Positions 41,501 to 48,546 of a stretch of DNA of 64,000 bases are shown here, piece after piece. Positions within the stretch are counted from its first letter, which is position 1, and every line of letters starts with the position of its first letter. The notes below the pieces were generated by a model. It worked only from the letters and a program-made list of their open reading frames with translations, did no database searches and had not been told where the DNA came from. Origin of the DNA: Conyzicola lurida (GTDB lineage Bacteria > Actinomycetota > Actinomycetes > Actinomycetales > Microbacteriaceae); contig NZ_JACHMJ010000001.1 of NCBI RefSeq assembly GCF_014204935.1, positions 3,579,330 to 3,643,329 of the forward strand, read 5' to 3'. Both the position numbers and the translations under genes were made by a program.

Positions 41501-41785
41501 GTGCTCGTGCTAACTCGCAAGCCGGGAGAACGCATTCTCATCGGTGACAACATCGTGGTCACCATCCTCGATTCCCGAGGCGACGGCGTTCGCATCGGTA
41601 TCGACGCGCCCCGGGGTATCTCGATCCAACGCGAAGAGGTGCTGAAAGCCGTCGCGGACGCGAACATCGCGGCGACCGCGGCGCAGCCCGACGACGCCGA
41701 GCGCATCAAAGCGGCGCTGGGCATCCTGCCGGCGGAGACCGCCGCGCAGTCCGCTCCCGAAAAGCCCGCCACCCCGGCTTCCTAG
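41501..41785 (+). CDS. csrA: Carbon storage regulator CsrA (RsmA), with C-terminal extension
   Basis: 94 residues from GTG 41501. Residues 1-50 are canonical: LVLTRKPGERILIGDNIVVTIL, RIGIDAPRGISIQREEV, including the RNA-binding strand residues L4, T5, R6 and R44. The remaining 40 residues (Ala/Pro/Glu-rich) are a non-conserved extension beyond the usual 60-75 residues. CsrA represses translation of mRNAs with GGA hairpins at the ribosome site, and FliW sequesters it. It lies 9 nt after the FlhF-like gene at the end of the flagellar run. Likely targets here are fliC and perhaps flgB. Confidence 0.95.
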   Translation: MLVLTRKPGERILIGDNIVVTILDSRGDGVRIGIDAPRGISIQREEVLKAVADANIAATAAQPDDAERIKAALGILPAETAAQSAPEKPATPAS

Positions 41786-41808
41786 TCGCGGCTCCGAGCC
41801 CGGCCGCG

Positions 41809-41890
41809 CGCTCGACAGGACCGTTCGCCCCGTTCGCCCGCCCGACAGGAGCGATCGCGGTGCCTCGGCCCGCGCCATCCTGTCGACCGG
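41809..41890. repeat. 82-bp repeat, copy 1, with inverted TCGACAGGA/TCCTGTCGA ends
   Basis: This 82-bp stretch is identical at 75 of 82 positions, without gaps, to 42742-42823. Each copy starts with CGCTCGACAGGA and ends with TCCTGTCGACCGG, so its ends are inverted, and an internal CGACAGGA also occurs. It lies in the gap between csrA and the WecG/TagA-like gene. It looks like a small non-autonomous palindromic element. Confidence 0.8.
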
Positions 41891-41991
41891 CAGGCCCGGT
41901 CAGCGCACAGCGCCGCCCATCCTGCCAGCGCGCCGGGGGAGCCCGCAACCGCCCGCCGAACCGCCGACGGCACCCGCTACAACTTGTCGGT

Positions 41992-42729
41992 ATGAACCCC
42001 CGGGTGGCCGCGCAGCTCGGCCCTGTCATCGCGATCGGCGGCTACCCCGTGCTCAGCACGACCCCGGAGAAACTCGCCGACCACCTGCTCGCGGTGATCG
42101 CGGCCCGAACGTCAACCGCCCTCTTTTTCGCGAACACGAACTTCGTGGTGAAGAACCGGTTCCTGCTCGAGCGGGCCGATGACCTCCCGGTCGTGCTCGT
42201 GAACGACGGCGTCGGCATGGACATCGCCGCCACCCTGATTCACCGCACCCGCTTCGAGCAGAATCTCAACGGCACCGATTTCGTGCCGTTCCTGTTTGCG
42301 CGGGCAGACCGTCCGCTGCGCGTCTATATGATCGGCGGCACCCCGGAGGTGCTCGCCACGGCCGTCGAGCACGTCGCGACCGACCTCGGCCAGGTCGTCG
42401 TCGGCAGCAGCGACGGTTTCGCCGGCCTCACCCCCGACCTCGTCGGCCGCGTCGCCGCCGCTGCCCCCGACGTCGTGCTCGTGGCGATGGGCAACCCGCT
42501 GCAGGAGCGCTGGATCCTCGACCACGCCGCACAGCTGCCGCCGAGCGTCTTCGTCGGTGTCGGCGCGCTCTTCGATTTCTGGGCGGGGGCGAAGGCCCGC
42601 GCGCCCGAGGCGCTGCGCCGGCTCCGCCTCGAGTGGCTCTACCGCCTCTACCTCGAGCCGCGGCGCCTCGCCCGCCGCTACACCCTCGACATCGCGGTGT
42701 TCCTGCGGGCCTGCTACCGGTACCGCTAG
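41992..42729 (+). CDS. WecG/TagA/CpsF family glycosyltransferase (GT26)
   Basis: 245 residues from ATG 41992. The frame is open upstream through the repeat, but the family start fits here. Conserved GT26 features are LFFANTNFVVKNRFLLERAD, LVNDGVGMDIAATLIH (the family's D-G-G/I motif), LNGTDFVPFLF, VYMIGGTPEVLATAVEHV and LVAMGNPLQERWIL. These enzymes add a sugar to a lipid-linked precursor in polysaccharide or teichoic acid synthesis. It lies alone between the flagellar genes and a DUF885 gene, flanked by two 82-bp repeats, 30 kb from the polysaccharide locus. Flagellin glycosylation is conceivable but not supported by sequence. Confidence 0.85.
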   Translation: MNPRVAAQLGPVIAIGGYPVLSTTPEKLADHLLAVIAARTSTALFFANTNFVVKNRFLLERADDLPVVLVNDGVGMDIAATLIHRTRFEQNLNGTDFVPFLFARADRPLRVYMIGGTPEVLATAVEHVATDLGQVVVGSSDGFAGLTPDLVGRVAAAAPDVVLVAMGNPLQERWILDHAAQLPPSVFVGVGALFDFWAGAKARAPEALRRLRLEWLYRLYLEPRRLARRYTLDIAVFLRACYRYR

Positions 42730-42741
42730 CCGAAGGCCGCC

Positions 42742-42823
42742 CGCTCGACAGGACCGTTCGCCCCGTTCGCGCGTCCGACAGGACCGATCCCGGCGCGTCG
42801 GGCCGCGCCATCCTGTCGACCGG
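42742..42823. repeat. 82-bp repeat, copy 2
   Basis: Direct repeat of 41809-41890 (7 substitutions, no gaps), located between the stop of the WecG/TagA-like gene and the convergent DUF885 gene. The TCGACAGGA and TCCTGTCGA termini are preserved. Because of the inverted ends it could also fold as a bidirectional transcription terminator for the two convergent genes. Confidence 0.8.
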
Positions 42824-42830
42824 TGACGAC

Positions 42831-44465
42831 CTAGCGCCCCAGCAGTTCCCAGTCGCCCGCGGCATCGATCGCCCGGATCTCGCTGTCGTCGCCGAGCAGC
42901 TCCCAGCGCTGCAGCGAGAACGGCAGGTTGCCGTTCTTCCACACCCAGTCGTGGAACCCGCGTAGCTCGAATCCGGGCCGCTCGGAGGCATCCGCGAGCA
43001 GCCGCACCAGTTGCAGCTTGCCGGTCAGGTAGGCCATCGCGAGCCCGGGTCCGCCGAGGTACATCGCCGTCTCGTCTGTCGCGGTCGCGGCATCCATCGG
43101 CACCCGACGCACGAACTGGTCGACACCCTCGGCAAACGTGTACTCGCCGACCGCCAGGTTCACGTCGACGACCACTCGCAGCGCGCGCAACCGTAGGAAG
43201 TTGTGAATGATCGTGAGCGAGTGCGGGTCGCCGTCGAACAGCCCCGCCTGCATCATGAGCTCTTCGTTGTAGTGGGCGATCCCCTCGTTGGCCGCGGAGT
43301 CGTAGTAGTGCCGCCGCACCGGCCGCTCGTGCGCCCAGGCCCGCACGAGCTGCTGGAAGTGCGTGCCCTCGTGGATGATGCCGAGCCGAGGGTCCAGTGC
43401 GTTCGCCGCGTAGAAGTAGCCGAGCTCGCCGTCGGGTGCGGGCATGTACGAGGTGCCGTCCTCGCCGAGCCGGTTGACGTCGGTGTGGTCGACCGGAACG
43501 CCGAGCCAGGTCAGCCCGCGCAGGTAGGCCGGCACCTCGGCGGTCAGGTAGTGGCCGTGCCCCTCCTGCGAGAGGATGCCGCGGCTCTCGTAGAACTCCC
43601 GAACGGCGAGCTCGTCCCGGGCCTCGGCCGCGTGCTGCGCGTCGCTCGTCGCCGCCGGGACCGCGGCTGGCGCGGGCCGGGTGCGGGCCGCGAGCTCCCA
43701 CGCCACCGCACGGGTGTACTCCTGCTCGGCGGCCGCGACGAGCTGCGCGGGCGACTGGGCGATGAGCGCGACGTGCCGCAGGTACCACTCGAAGCCCTCG
43801 CGGCCCACGGGAGTCAGGGCGGGCATGCCCGGCCCGTTTTCGTCGAGCCAGTCGGCGAGAGAGACGAGGGCGGATGCCGCGGGCCCCACGGCCGCGGAGA
43901 GGCGAGCCGCGGCATCCGGGGTCACGTGCGTCGCGAGGGCGTCGACCGATGCGCGCAGGTCGGTGTCGATCGACCGGAGGGTATCGGCGGCGACAGCGGC
44001 GAGCTCGGCGGCGCCGCCCGCCGTGAGGTTGGCGACGGCCACCTCGACCTGCGCCGGTACCGCGAGCAGAGCGTTCACCAGCCCGGCCTGGCGCTCGGGG
44101 GAGAACGGGGCAGGGGGTAGGAGCAGGTCGAAGTACGGCCCGAGGATCTGGCTGGCCGCGAACACGGCGTCGCGCTGCCAGGGCTGGATCACGTCGAGCT
44201 CCCAGTGCGCTCGGGCGATCGCGGAGCCGATGAGCCGGTAGTCGACCTGCGCGGCGACGGGCTCGTCCGCGGGGTCGATGGCACGCCACCGGTCGACGAA
44301 GCCGCCGAGGGCCGCGCGGCGCTCCTGCACCGACTCGAGCGAGAACCGCGGCAGCCAGAGCGGGTCGTGGGCGATGCGCGGAATATCGTCGGCGCTACGG
44401 AAGGCCGTGGCATCGCGCCAGTCCCAGAAGTCACGGGCGAGGAGGTCGATCGTTTCGCTGGTCAC
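42831..44465 (-). CDS. DUF885 family protein, putative metallopeptidase
   Basis: 544 residues, soluble, no signal peptide. It matches DUF885 in length and in the C-terminal motif block: IHEGTHFQQLVRAW with H365 and H369 (HEGTH as an HExxH variant), followed by AANEGIAHYNEELMMQAGLF, which supplies a downstream glutamate. GQAMAYLTGK-like GPGLAMAYLTGKLQLVRL near 495 is also typical. The family is thought to contain zinc-dependent carboxypeptidase-like enzymes, and the substrate is unknown. The ATG start gives MTSETIDLLARDFWDW. It is convergent with the WecG/TagA-like gene and codirectional with the tRNA genes upstream. Confidence 0.85.
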   Translation of the reverse strand: MTSETIDLLARDFWDWRDATAFRSADDIPRIAHDPLWLPRFSLESVQERRAALGGFVDRWRAIDPADEPVAAQVDYRLIGSAIARAHWELDVIQPWQRDAVFAASQILGPYFDLLLPPAPFSPERQAGLVNALLAVPAQVEVAVANLTAGGAAELAAVAADTLRSIDTDLRASVDALATHVTPDAAARLSAAVGPAASALVSLADWLDENGPGMPALTPVGREGFEWYLRHVALIAQSPAQLVAAAEQEYTRAVAWELAARTRPAPAAVPAATSDAQHAAEARDELAVREFYESRGILSQEGHGHYLTAEVPAYLRGLTWLGVPVDHTDVNRLGEDGTSYMPAPDGELGYFYAANALDPRLGIIHEGTHFQQLVRAWAHERPVRRHYYDSAANEGIAHYNEELMMQAGLFDGDPHSLTIIHNFLRLRALRVVVDVNLAVGEYTFAEGVDQFVRRVPMDAATATDETAMYLGGPGLAMAYLTGKLQLVRLLADASERPGFELRGFHDWVWKNGNLPFSLQRWELLGDDSEIRAIDAAGDWELLGR

Positions 44466-44544
44466 GCGTCTATTCTGCGCCGTGGCGCAGACACCGCGGT
44501 TAACGCGAAAATCCCCGCCGAAGCGAGGATCTGCGTGACGAAAG

Positions 44545-44620
44545 TGGTGGCCCCGACCGGCGTCGATCCGGTGACCTCACGATTTTCAGTCGTGCGCTCT
44601 ACCAACTGAGCTACAGGGCC
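44545..44620 (-). tRNA. tRNA-Phe (GAA)
   Basis: The minus strand folds as a complete cloverleaf: acceptor GGCCCTG/CGGGGCC (one G-U), D arm TAGCTCAGTTGGTAGAGC, anticodon loop CTGAAAA giving GAA, T arm GGATCGACGCC-type with TCGA. Discriminator A73 and an encoded CCA end at 44545. 76 nt including CCA. Confidence 0.95.
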
Positions 44621-44643
44621 ATCGAGAACCTGAGTCCTCTAGG

Positions 44644-44673
44644 AAAAATAGCCCACCCTTTCGGATGGGCTAT
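44644..44673 (-). terminator. Rho-independent terminator between tRNA-Asp and tRNA-Phe
   Basis: On the minus strand ATAGCCCA (44673-44666) pairs with TGGGCTAT (44655-44648), extended inwards by a CC/GG pair, and is followed by TTTTTCC. This is a classical stem plus U-run. It lies 10 nt after the tRNA-Asp gene, so transcripts carrying tRNA-Glu and tRNA-Asp should end here, before tRNA-Phe. Confidence 0.8.
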
Positions 44674-44682
44674 TCAACTTTG

Positions 44683-44756
44683 CGACCCTGACCGGACTTG
44701 AACCGGCGACCTCCGCCGTGACAGGGCGGCGCGCTAACCAACTGCGCTACAGGGCC
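44683..44756 (-). tRNA. tRNA-Asp (GTC)
   Basis: A minus-strand cloverleaf with acceptor GGCCCTG/CAGGGTC, D arm TAGCGCAGTTGGTTAGCGC, anticodon stem GCCGCCCTGTCACGGCGG with loop giving GTC, T arm GCCGGTTCAAGTCCGGT. Discriminator G73, the aspartate identity base. CCA is not encoded. 74 nt. Confidence 0.95.
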
Positions 44757-44779
44757 ATGCTATTGAGTTGTTAGTTTTG

Positions 44780-44852
44780 TGACCCCAACGGGATTCGAAC
44801 CCGTGTTAACGCCGTGAAAGGGCGCCGTCCTAGGCCACTAAACGATGGGGCC
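44780..44852 (-). tRNA. tRNA-Glu (TTC)
   Basis: A minus-strand cloverleaf with acceptor GGCCCCA/TGGGGTC, D arm CGTTTAGTGGCCTAGGACG, anticodon stem CGCCCTTTCACGGCG with anticodon TTC, T arm ACGGGTTCGAATCCCGT. Discriminator A73; CCA is not encoded. 73 nt. It is the first of three tRNA genes read in the same direction (Glu, Asp, Phe). The 262 bp between it and the M23 peptidase gene must hold the promoters for both directions; nothing else is recognised there. Confidence 0.95.
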
Positions 44853-45114
44853 ATGCGCAAACAAACTGTCATAGCTACCGAGGGAAAAGCATACGGGTCG
44901 TTTGCCCAAACACCAAACTGAGAATCTCGAACCGCTCCGGCGAGGGAAAACCCCGCTGTTCTGCTGACGGATTAGGTTCAATCGTGCATTGAAGCTTTGG
45001 CAGGAAGAACGTAGCCTCTTCTCTTGGGGGTAACGAGGCGTCTGTTGTTACTGTTATTGAAGTTGACAGTGTTGCTGGCGTTATAAAGGGCGTCGAGACA
45101 CGATTCGGGGAAAA

Positions 45115-46473
45115 ATGACCACCTGGCTCCATCGAGCGGCTCAGCGCGCTCTGCCGGCGAAGACCGTGTCGAGCGCGAAGACCGCCGCCGCAACCGCCCG
45201 CCGCCGCACGCCCCGGGTCGTCGCCGTGGTGCTCGCCCTCACCCTCGCTGCCGTCGGCACGATCGTCGCCGACAACGCGACCCCGGCCTACGCCGTCGAC
45301 TACCCGACCTGGCAGGACGTCGAGAACGCCCGGGCCAGCGAATCCGCGACCGTCGCCCAGATCGCCGAGATCACCGCCCTCATCGCGAGCCTGCGCGCCG
45401 AAGTCGAGCGCACTCAGGCCGAGGCCGAAGCCAAGGGCGTTCTCGCCCAGGAGGCCGACCAGGCCTTCCAAGAGGCGGCGCTGAAGGCCCAGAAGCTGAC
45501 GGGCCAGGCGGATGACGCCGAGAAGCTCGCCGCGCAGTCCCAGCAGCAGGCCGGCGAGATCGTCGCCCAGCAGTACCGCTCGGGAAACGGCGACGTCTCC
45601 GCCAACCTCTTCGTCAACGCCACCCAGGCCGACGACCTGCTCTACTCCTACGGCATGGCCGACAAGTTCACCGAGCAGACCGCCGGCATCTACCAGAAGG
45701 CTCTCCAGGACCAGAACACCGCACAGGCCCTCGCCGACCAGGCGGATGTCGCCCAGAGCCTCCTCGAGGAACTGAAGGTCGCCGCAGAGGCCGCTCTCGC
45801 CGAGGCCACGGCCGCCGCCGACGCGGCAGCCGCAGCCGTCGCCGCGCAGGAGGAGAACGAGGCCAACCTCAATGCGCAGCTCACCGTGCTCAGCGAGCGC
45901 CGGGCAGCCACCGAGGCCGACTACAACGTCGGCGTGCAGGTGCGCGCCGAGGAAGAGCGCCAGCGCCAGGCAGCGGCCGCCGCTGCCGCCCAGGCCGCTG
46001 CCGCCGCCGATGCTGCCGCACGGGCTGCCGCCGCAGCGGCGGGCGCCGTCGCGATCGCCAACACCGGCTGGGCCAAGCCGGCCTACGGCGGGATCACGAG
46101 CGGCTACGGCAACCGCCTCAACCCGTACAGCCACGTCTGGCGCCTGCACGCGGGCACCGACATCGGCGCAGCCTGCGGTCGCCCGATCTACGCCGCCTAC
46201 GCCGGAACCGTCATCTACTCGGGCTGGTACGGCAGCTACGGCAACTTCATCCAGATCGACCACGCCAACGGCATCTCGACGGCGTACGGCCACATCGTCA
46301 ACGGCGGGCTCCTCGCGAGCGACGGCCAGCGCGTCGAGGCCGGCCAGCTGATCGCCTACGTCGGCACCACCGGCGGATCGACGGGTTGCCATCTCCACTT
46401 CGAGACCCGCGTCAACAACGTCGCCACCGACGCCGTGCCCTTTATGCGCGCTCAGGGGATCACCCTTGGCTAG
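45115..46473 (+). CDS. Secreted M23 (LytM) peptidase with N-terminal coiled coil
   Basis: 452 residues. Long basic N-region, signal peptide core VVAVVLALTLAAVGTIVA, likely cleaved after AYA near residue 60. A coiled coil fills about 65-310 and is Ala/Glu/Gln-rich (EITALIASLRAEVERTQAEAEAK in part). The LytM/M23 domain is about 325-450, with zinc ligands in LHAGTDIGA and in CHLHFETR (HxxxD and HxH pattern intact). The EnvC/RipM-like architecture suggests a cell-separation peptidoglycan endopeptidase or an activator of one. The N-terminal module is shared with the next gene. Confidence 0.9.
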   Translation: MTTWLHRAAQRALPAKTVSSAKTAAATARRRTPRVVAVVLALTLAAVGTIVADNATPAYAVDYPTWQDVENARASESATVAQIAEITALIASLRAEVERTQAEAEAKGVLAQEADQAFQEAALKAQKLTGQADDAEKLAAQSQQQAGEIVAQQYRSGNGDVSANLFVNATQADDLLYSYGMADKFTEQTAGIYQKALQDQNTAQALADQADVAQSLLEELKVAAEAALAEATAAADAAAAAVAAQEENEANLNAQLTVLSERRAATEADYNVGVQVRAEEERQRQAAAAAAAQAAAAADAAARAAAAAAGAVAIANTGWAKPAYGGITSGYGNRLNPYSHVWRLHAGTDIGAACGRPIYAAYAGTVIYSGWYGSYGNFIQIDHANGISTAYGHIVNGGLLASDGQRVEAGQLIAYVGTTGGSTGCHLHFETRVNNVATDAVPFMRAQGITLG

Positions 46474-46488
46474 TCCGATCGAGCTCTG

Positions 46489-47883
46489 ATGCACTCGCGC
46501 CGTCGCCCGCTGCGGGCATCCGTCATCGTCGTCGCCGCGACGCTCGTAGCCGTACTCGGCACCGCGAGCGCGGCCCACGCCGATCCGGTGTACCCGAGCT
46601 GGGACGACGTGCTCGCGGCCCGCGCCAGCGAGGCGGCGACCGCCCGGGAGATCGCGCGCGTGCAGGACTTCATCGACGACCTCGAGGCCGAGGCAACCGC
46701 GCTCTCCGTCGACGCGCTCGAAAAGGGCGAGGCCTACAACCAGGCCGCCGAGGCTCTGGCGACCGCGACCTCGAAGGCCGAAAGCCTGCAGGCAGAGGCG
46801 GATGCCGCGACCGCGGCGGCGGAAGAATCGGCATCGCAGGCCGGCCAGCTCGTGTCGCAGCTCGTGCGCACCGGTGGCGGCAACATCACCGTCCAGCTCC
46901 TCGTCAACAGCTCCGACGCCGACGACCTGCTCTCGCAGCTCGGCACCATGAGCAAGCTCACCGAGCAGTCCGCGCGCGTGCTGCGGCAGGCGGAGACCGA
47001 CCGCAACACGGCGCAGGCGCTCACCGACCAGGCGACGATCGCCCGTACCGGGCGCGAGGAGCTCGCGGCCGAGGCCGAGGCCGTTCTCGCCGAGGCGAAC
47101 GCCGCCGCTGCCGAGGCGGAAGAGCGCATCGCCGCCCAGACGGTGACGGCTGACAATCTGACCGCCCAGCTCTCCGCCCTCACCGGCAGTGCCGAGGCTG
47201 CCCAGCAGGGTTATCTGAACGGCGTCGCGTTCGAGGCGGCCCAGCGCGCGGCCGAAGAGGCGGCTCAGAACGCGGCCAACCCGCCGGCAGCCACTCCCGC
47301 GCCGACGACGCCCGACGCGCCCGGGGCCGAAACCCCGGATGCCGGTACGCCCACACCGAGCGCCTCCCCGACGCCGAGCGCCGAGCCCGTGCCTGAGACC
47401 CCCGTTGTCACCCCGCCGGTCGTCGTCGCTCCCCCCGTCGTGGTCGCTCCGCCCGTCGTTGTCGCTCCGCCCGTCGTGGTCGCTCCTCCCGTGGCCGTGC
47501 CGGGCACGAGTGGAACGGTCGCCGCCGCGATCGCCTTCGCCGTCGCCCAGCTGGGCGAGCCCTACGAGTTCGGCGGCGCGGGGCCCGGCAGCTGGGACTG
47601 CTCGGGGCTCACCAAGACCAGCTACGGATCCGCCGGCGTCTACATCGGCAGCCACGGTGTGACCAGCCAGTACAACACCATGTCGGCGGCGGGGAAGCTC
47701 GTGCCGGTCGACCAGCGTGCGGCCGGCGACCTGCTGTTCTACGGCAATGGCAGCGGGCTGTACCACGTGACCATCTACATCGGTAACGGCCAGATGATCG
47801 AGGCCCCGCGCCCCGGCGTGGCCGTGCGCATCGTCGGAGTCCGCGGTGCAGACCTGCAGTCCTACGCCGGCCGCCCCGTCTAA
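46489..47883 (+). CDS. Secreted NlpC/P60 peptidoglycan endopeptidase with coiled coil
   Basis: 464 residues, 15 bp after the M23 gene. Signal peptide cleaved after AHA near residue 35. A coiled coil (about 40-255) begins YPSWDDVLAARASEAAT, closely matching the start of the neighbour's coil. A Pro-rich linker with repeated VVVAPP units follows (about 300-335), then an NlpC/P60 domain with catalytic cysteine in SWDCSGLTK, histidine in YHVTIYIGNGQMIEAP and the typical GVTSQYNTM stretch. It is similar in layout to RipA/RipC enzymes that cut the stem peptide during septum splitting. Confidence 0.92.
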   Translation: MHSRRRPLRASVIVVAATLVAVLGTASAAHADPVYPSWDDVLAARASEAATAREIARVQDFIDDLEAEATALSVDALEKGEAYNQAAEALATATSKAESLQAEADAATAAAEESASQAGQLVSQLVRTGGGNITVQLLVNSSDADDLLSQLGTMSKLTEQSARVLRQAETDRNTAQALTDQATIARTGREELAAEAEAVLAEANAAAAEAEERIAAQTVTADNLTAQLSALTGSAEAAQQGYLNGVAFEAAQRAAEEAAQNAANPPAATPAPTTPDAPGAETPDAGTPTPSASPTPSAEPVPETPVVTPPVVVAPPVVVAPPVVVAPPVVVAPPVAVPGTSGTVAAAIAFAVAQLGEPYEFGGAGPGSWDCSGLTKTSYGSAGVYIGSHGVTSQYNTMSAAGKLVPVDQRAAGDLLFYGNGSGLYHVTIYIGNGQMIEAPRPGVAVRIVGVRGADLQSYAGRPV

Positions 47884-47890
47884 CTCCCCT

Positions 47891-47990
47891 CGGTGGTCGA
47901 GCAGGGCCGTCTACGGCCCGTATCGAACCCCTCGCCCTTAACCCGAAAACGGCGGCTGAGCGGGCCGCGAACGGTCCCACTCAACCACCG
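47891..47990. repeat. Intergenic palindromic repeat (GGTGGTCGAGC type)
   Basis: The outer arms CGGTGGTCGAGCAGGGCCG (47891-47909) and CGGTCCCACTCAACCACCG (47972-47990) are inverted repeats matching at 15 of 19 positions. The inner part has GGCCGTCTACGGCC, itself a palindrome. Sequences of the form GGTGGTTGAG...GTATCGAAACC are frequent extragenic repeats in actinobacteria. It lies between two convergent genes and may serve as a bidirectional terminator. Confidence 0.6.
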
Positions 47991-48008
47991 TTGAGGTAGC
48001 TAGAAGGC

Positions 48009-48500
48009 TCAGTGCCCTTCGGCAGCGAGCTTCGCGATGCCGGCTTCGACGATCTCGCCGGCTTCGGCAGCGTCGCCCCAGCCCTCGGTGCGGACCCACT
48101 TGCCGGGCTCGAGATCCTTGTAGTGCTCGAAGAAGTGCTCGATCTCCTTGCGGGTGTATTCCGGGATGTCGCTCAGATCCTGGATGTGCGCCCAGCGCGG
48201 GTCGGTCGCGGGAACCGCGATGACCTTGGCGTCGGAACCGCCGTCGTCGGTCATGTTGAAGACAGCGACGGGGCGTACCGAGACGCCGACGCCGGGGAAG
48301 AGCGGGTAGTCGAGGAGCACGAGAACGTCGACCGGGTCACCGTCGAGGCCCAGCGTGTTCTCGAAGAATCCGTAGTCGGTGGGGTAGACGAAACCGGTGA
48401 AGAGCACGCGGTCCAGGTAGACCCGGCCCGTCTTGTGGTCGACCTCGTATTTGTTGCGGCTTCCCTTGGGAATTTCGATGATCGCATCGTAGGCGGCCAT
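48009..48500 (-). CDS. ppa: Inorganic pyrophosphatase
   Basis: 163 residues from ATG 48500 with AAGGAG upstream. Family I soluble pyrophosphatase signatures: IEIPKGSRNKYEVDHKTG, YPTDYGFFENTLGLDGDPVDVLVL with the metal-binding D-x-DPxD pattern, and AKVIAVPATDPRW. It hydrolyses pyrophosphate made in biosynthesis and so pulls those reactions forward. It is divergent from tilS; the 46-bp gap between the two starts must hold both promoters. Confidence 0.96.
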   Translation of the reverse strand: MAAYDAIIEIPKGSRNKYEVDHKTGRVYLDRVLFTGFVYPTDYGFFENTLGLDGDPVDVLVLLDYPLFPGVGVSVRPVAVFNMTDDGGSDAKVIAVPATDPRWAHIQDLSDIPEYTRKEIEHFFEHYKDLEPGKWVRTEGWGDAAEAGEIVEAGIAKLAAEGH

Positions 48501-48546
48501 GGTTTAGCGCTCCTTGGTTTGTTGATTGCTGCAATAACGTTACTGG

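Noticed and set aside
45070..45095. TTGACA and TATAAA as a promoter of the M23 peptidase gene.
   Set aside because: The spacing between the two boxes is only about 13 nt, too short for a standard promoter, so no promoter is claimed.
44853..45114. A c-di-AMP (ydaO-type) riboswitch in front of the cell-wall hydrolase genes.
   Set aside because: Only a short stretch (CTGACGGATTAGG) resembles the motif, and it reads in the wrong direction; the other conserved blocks are absent.
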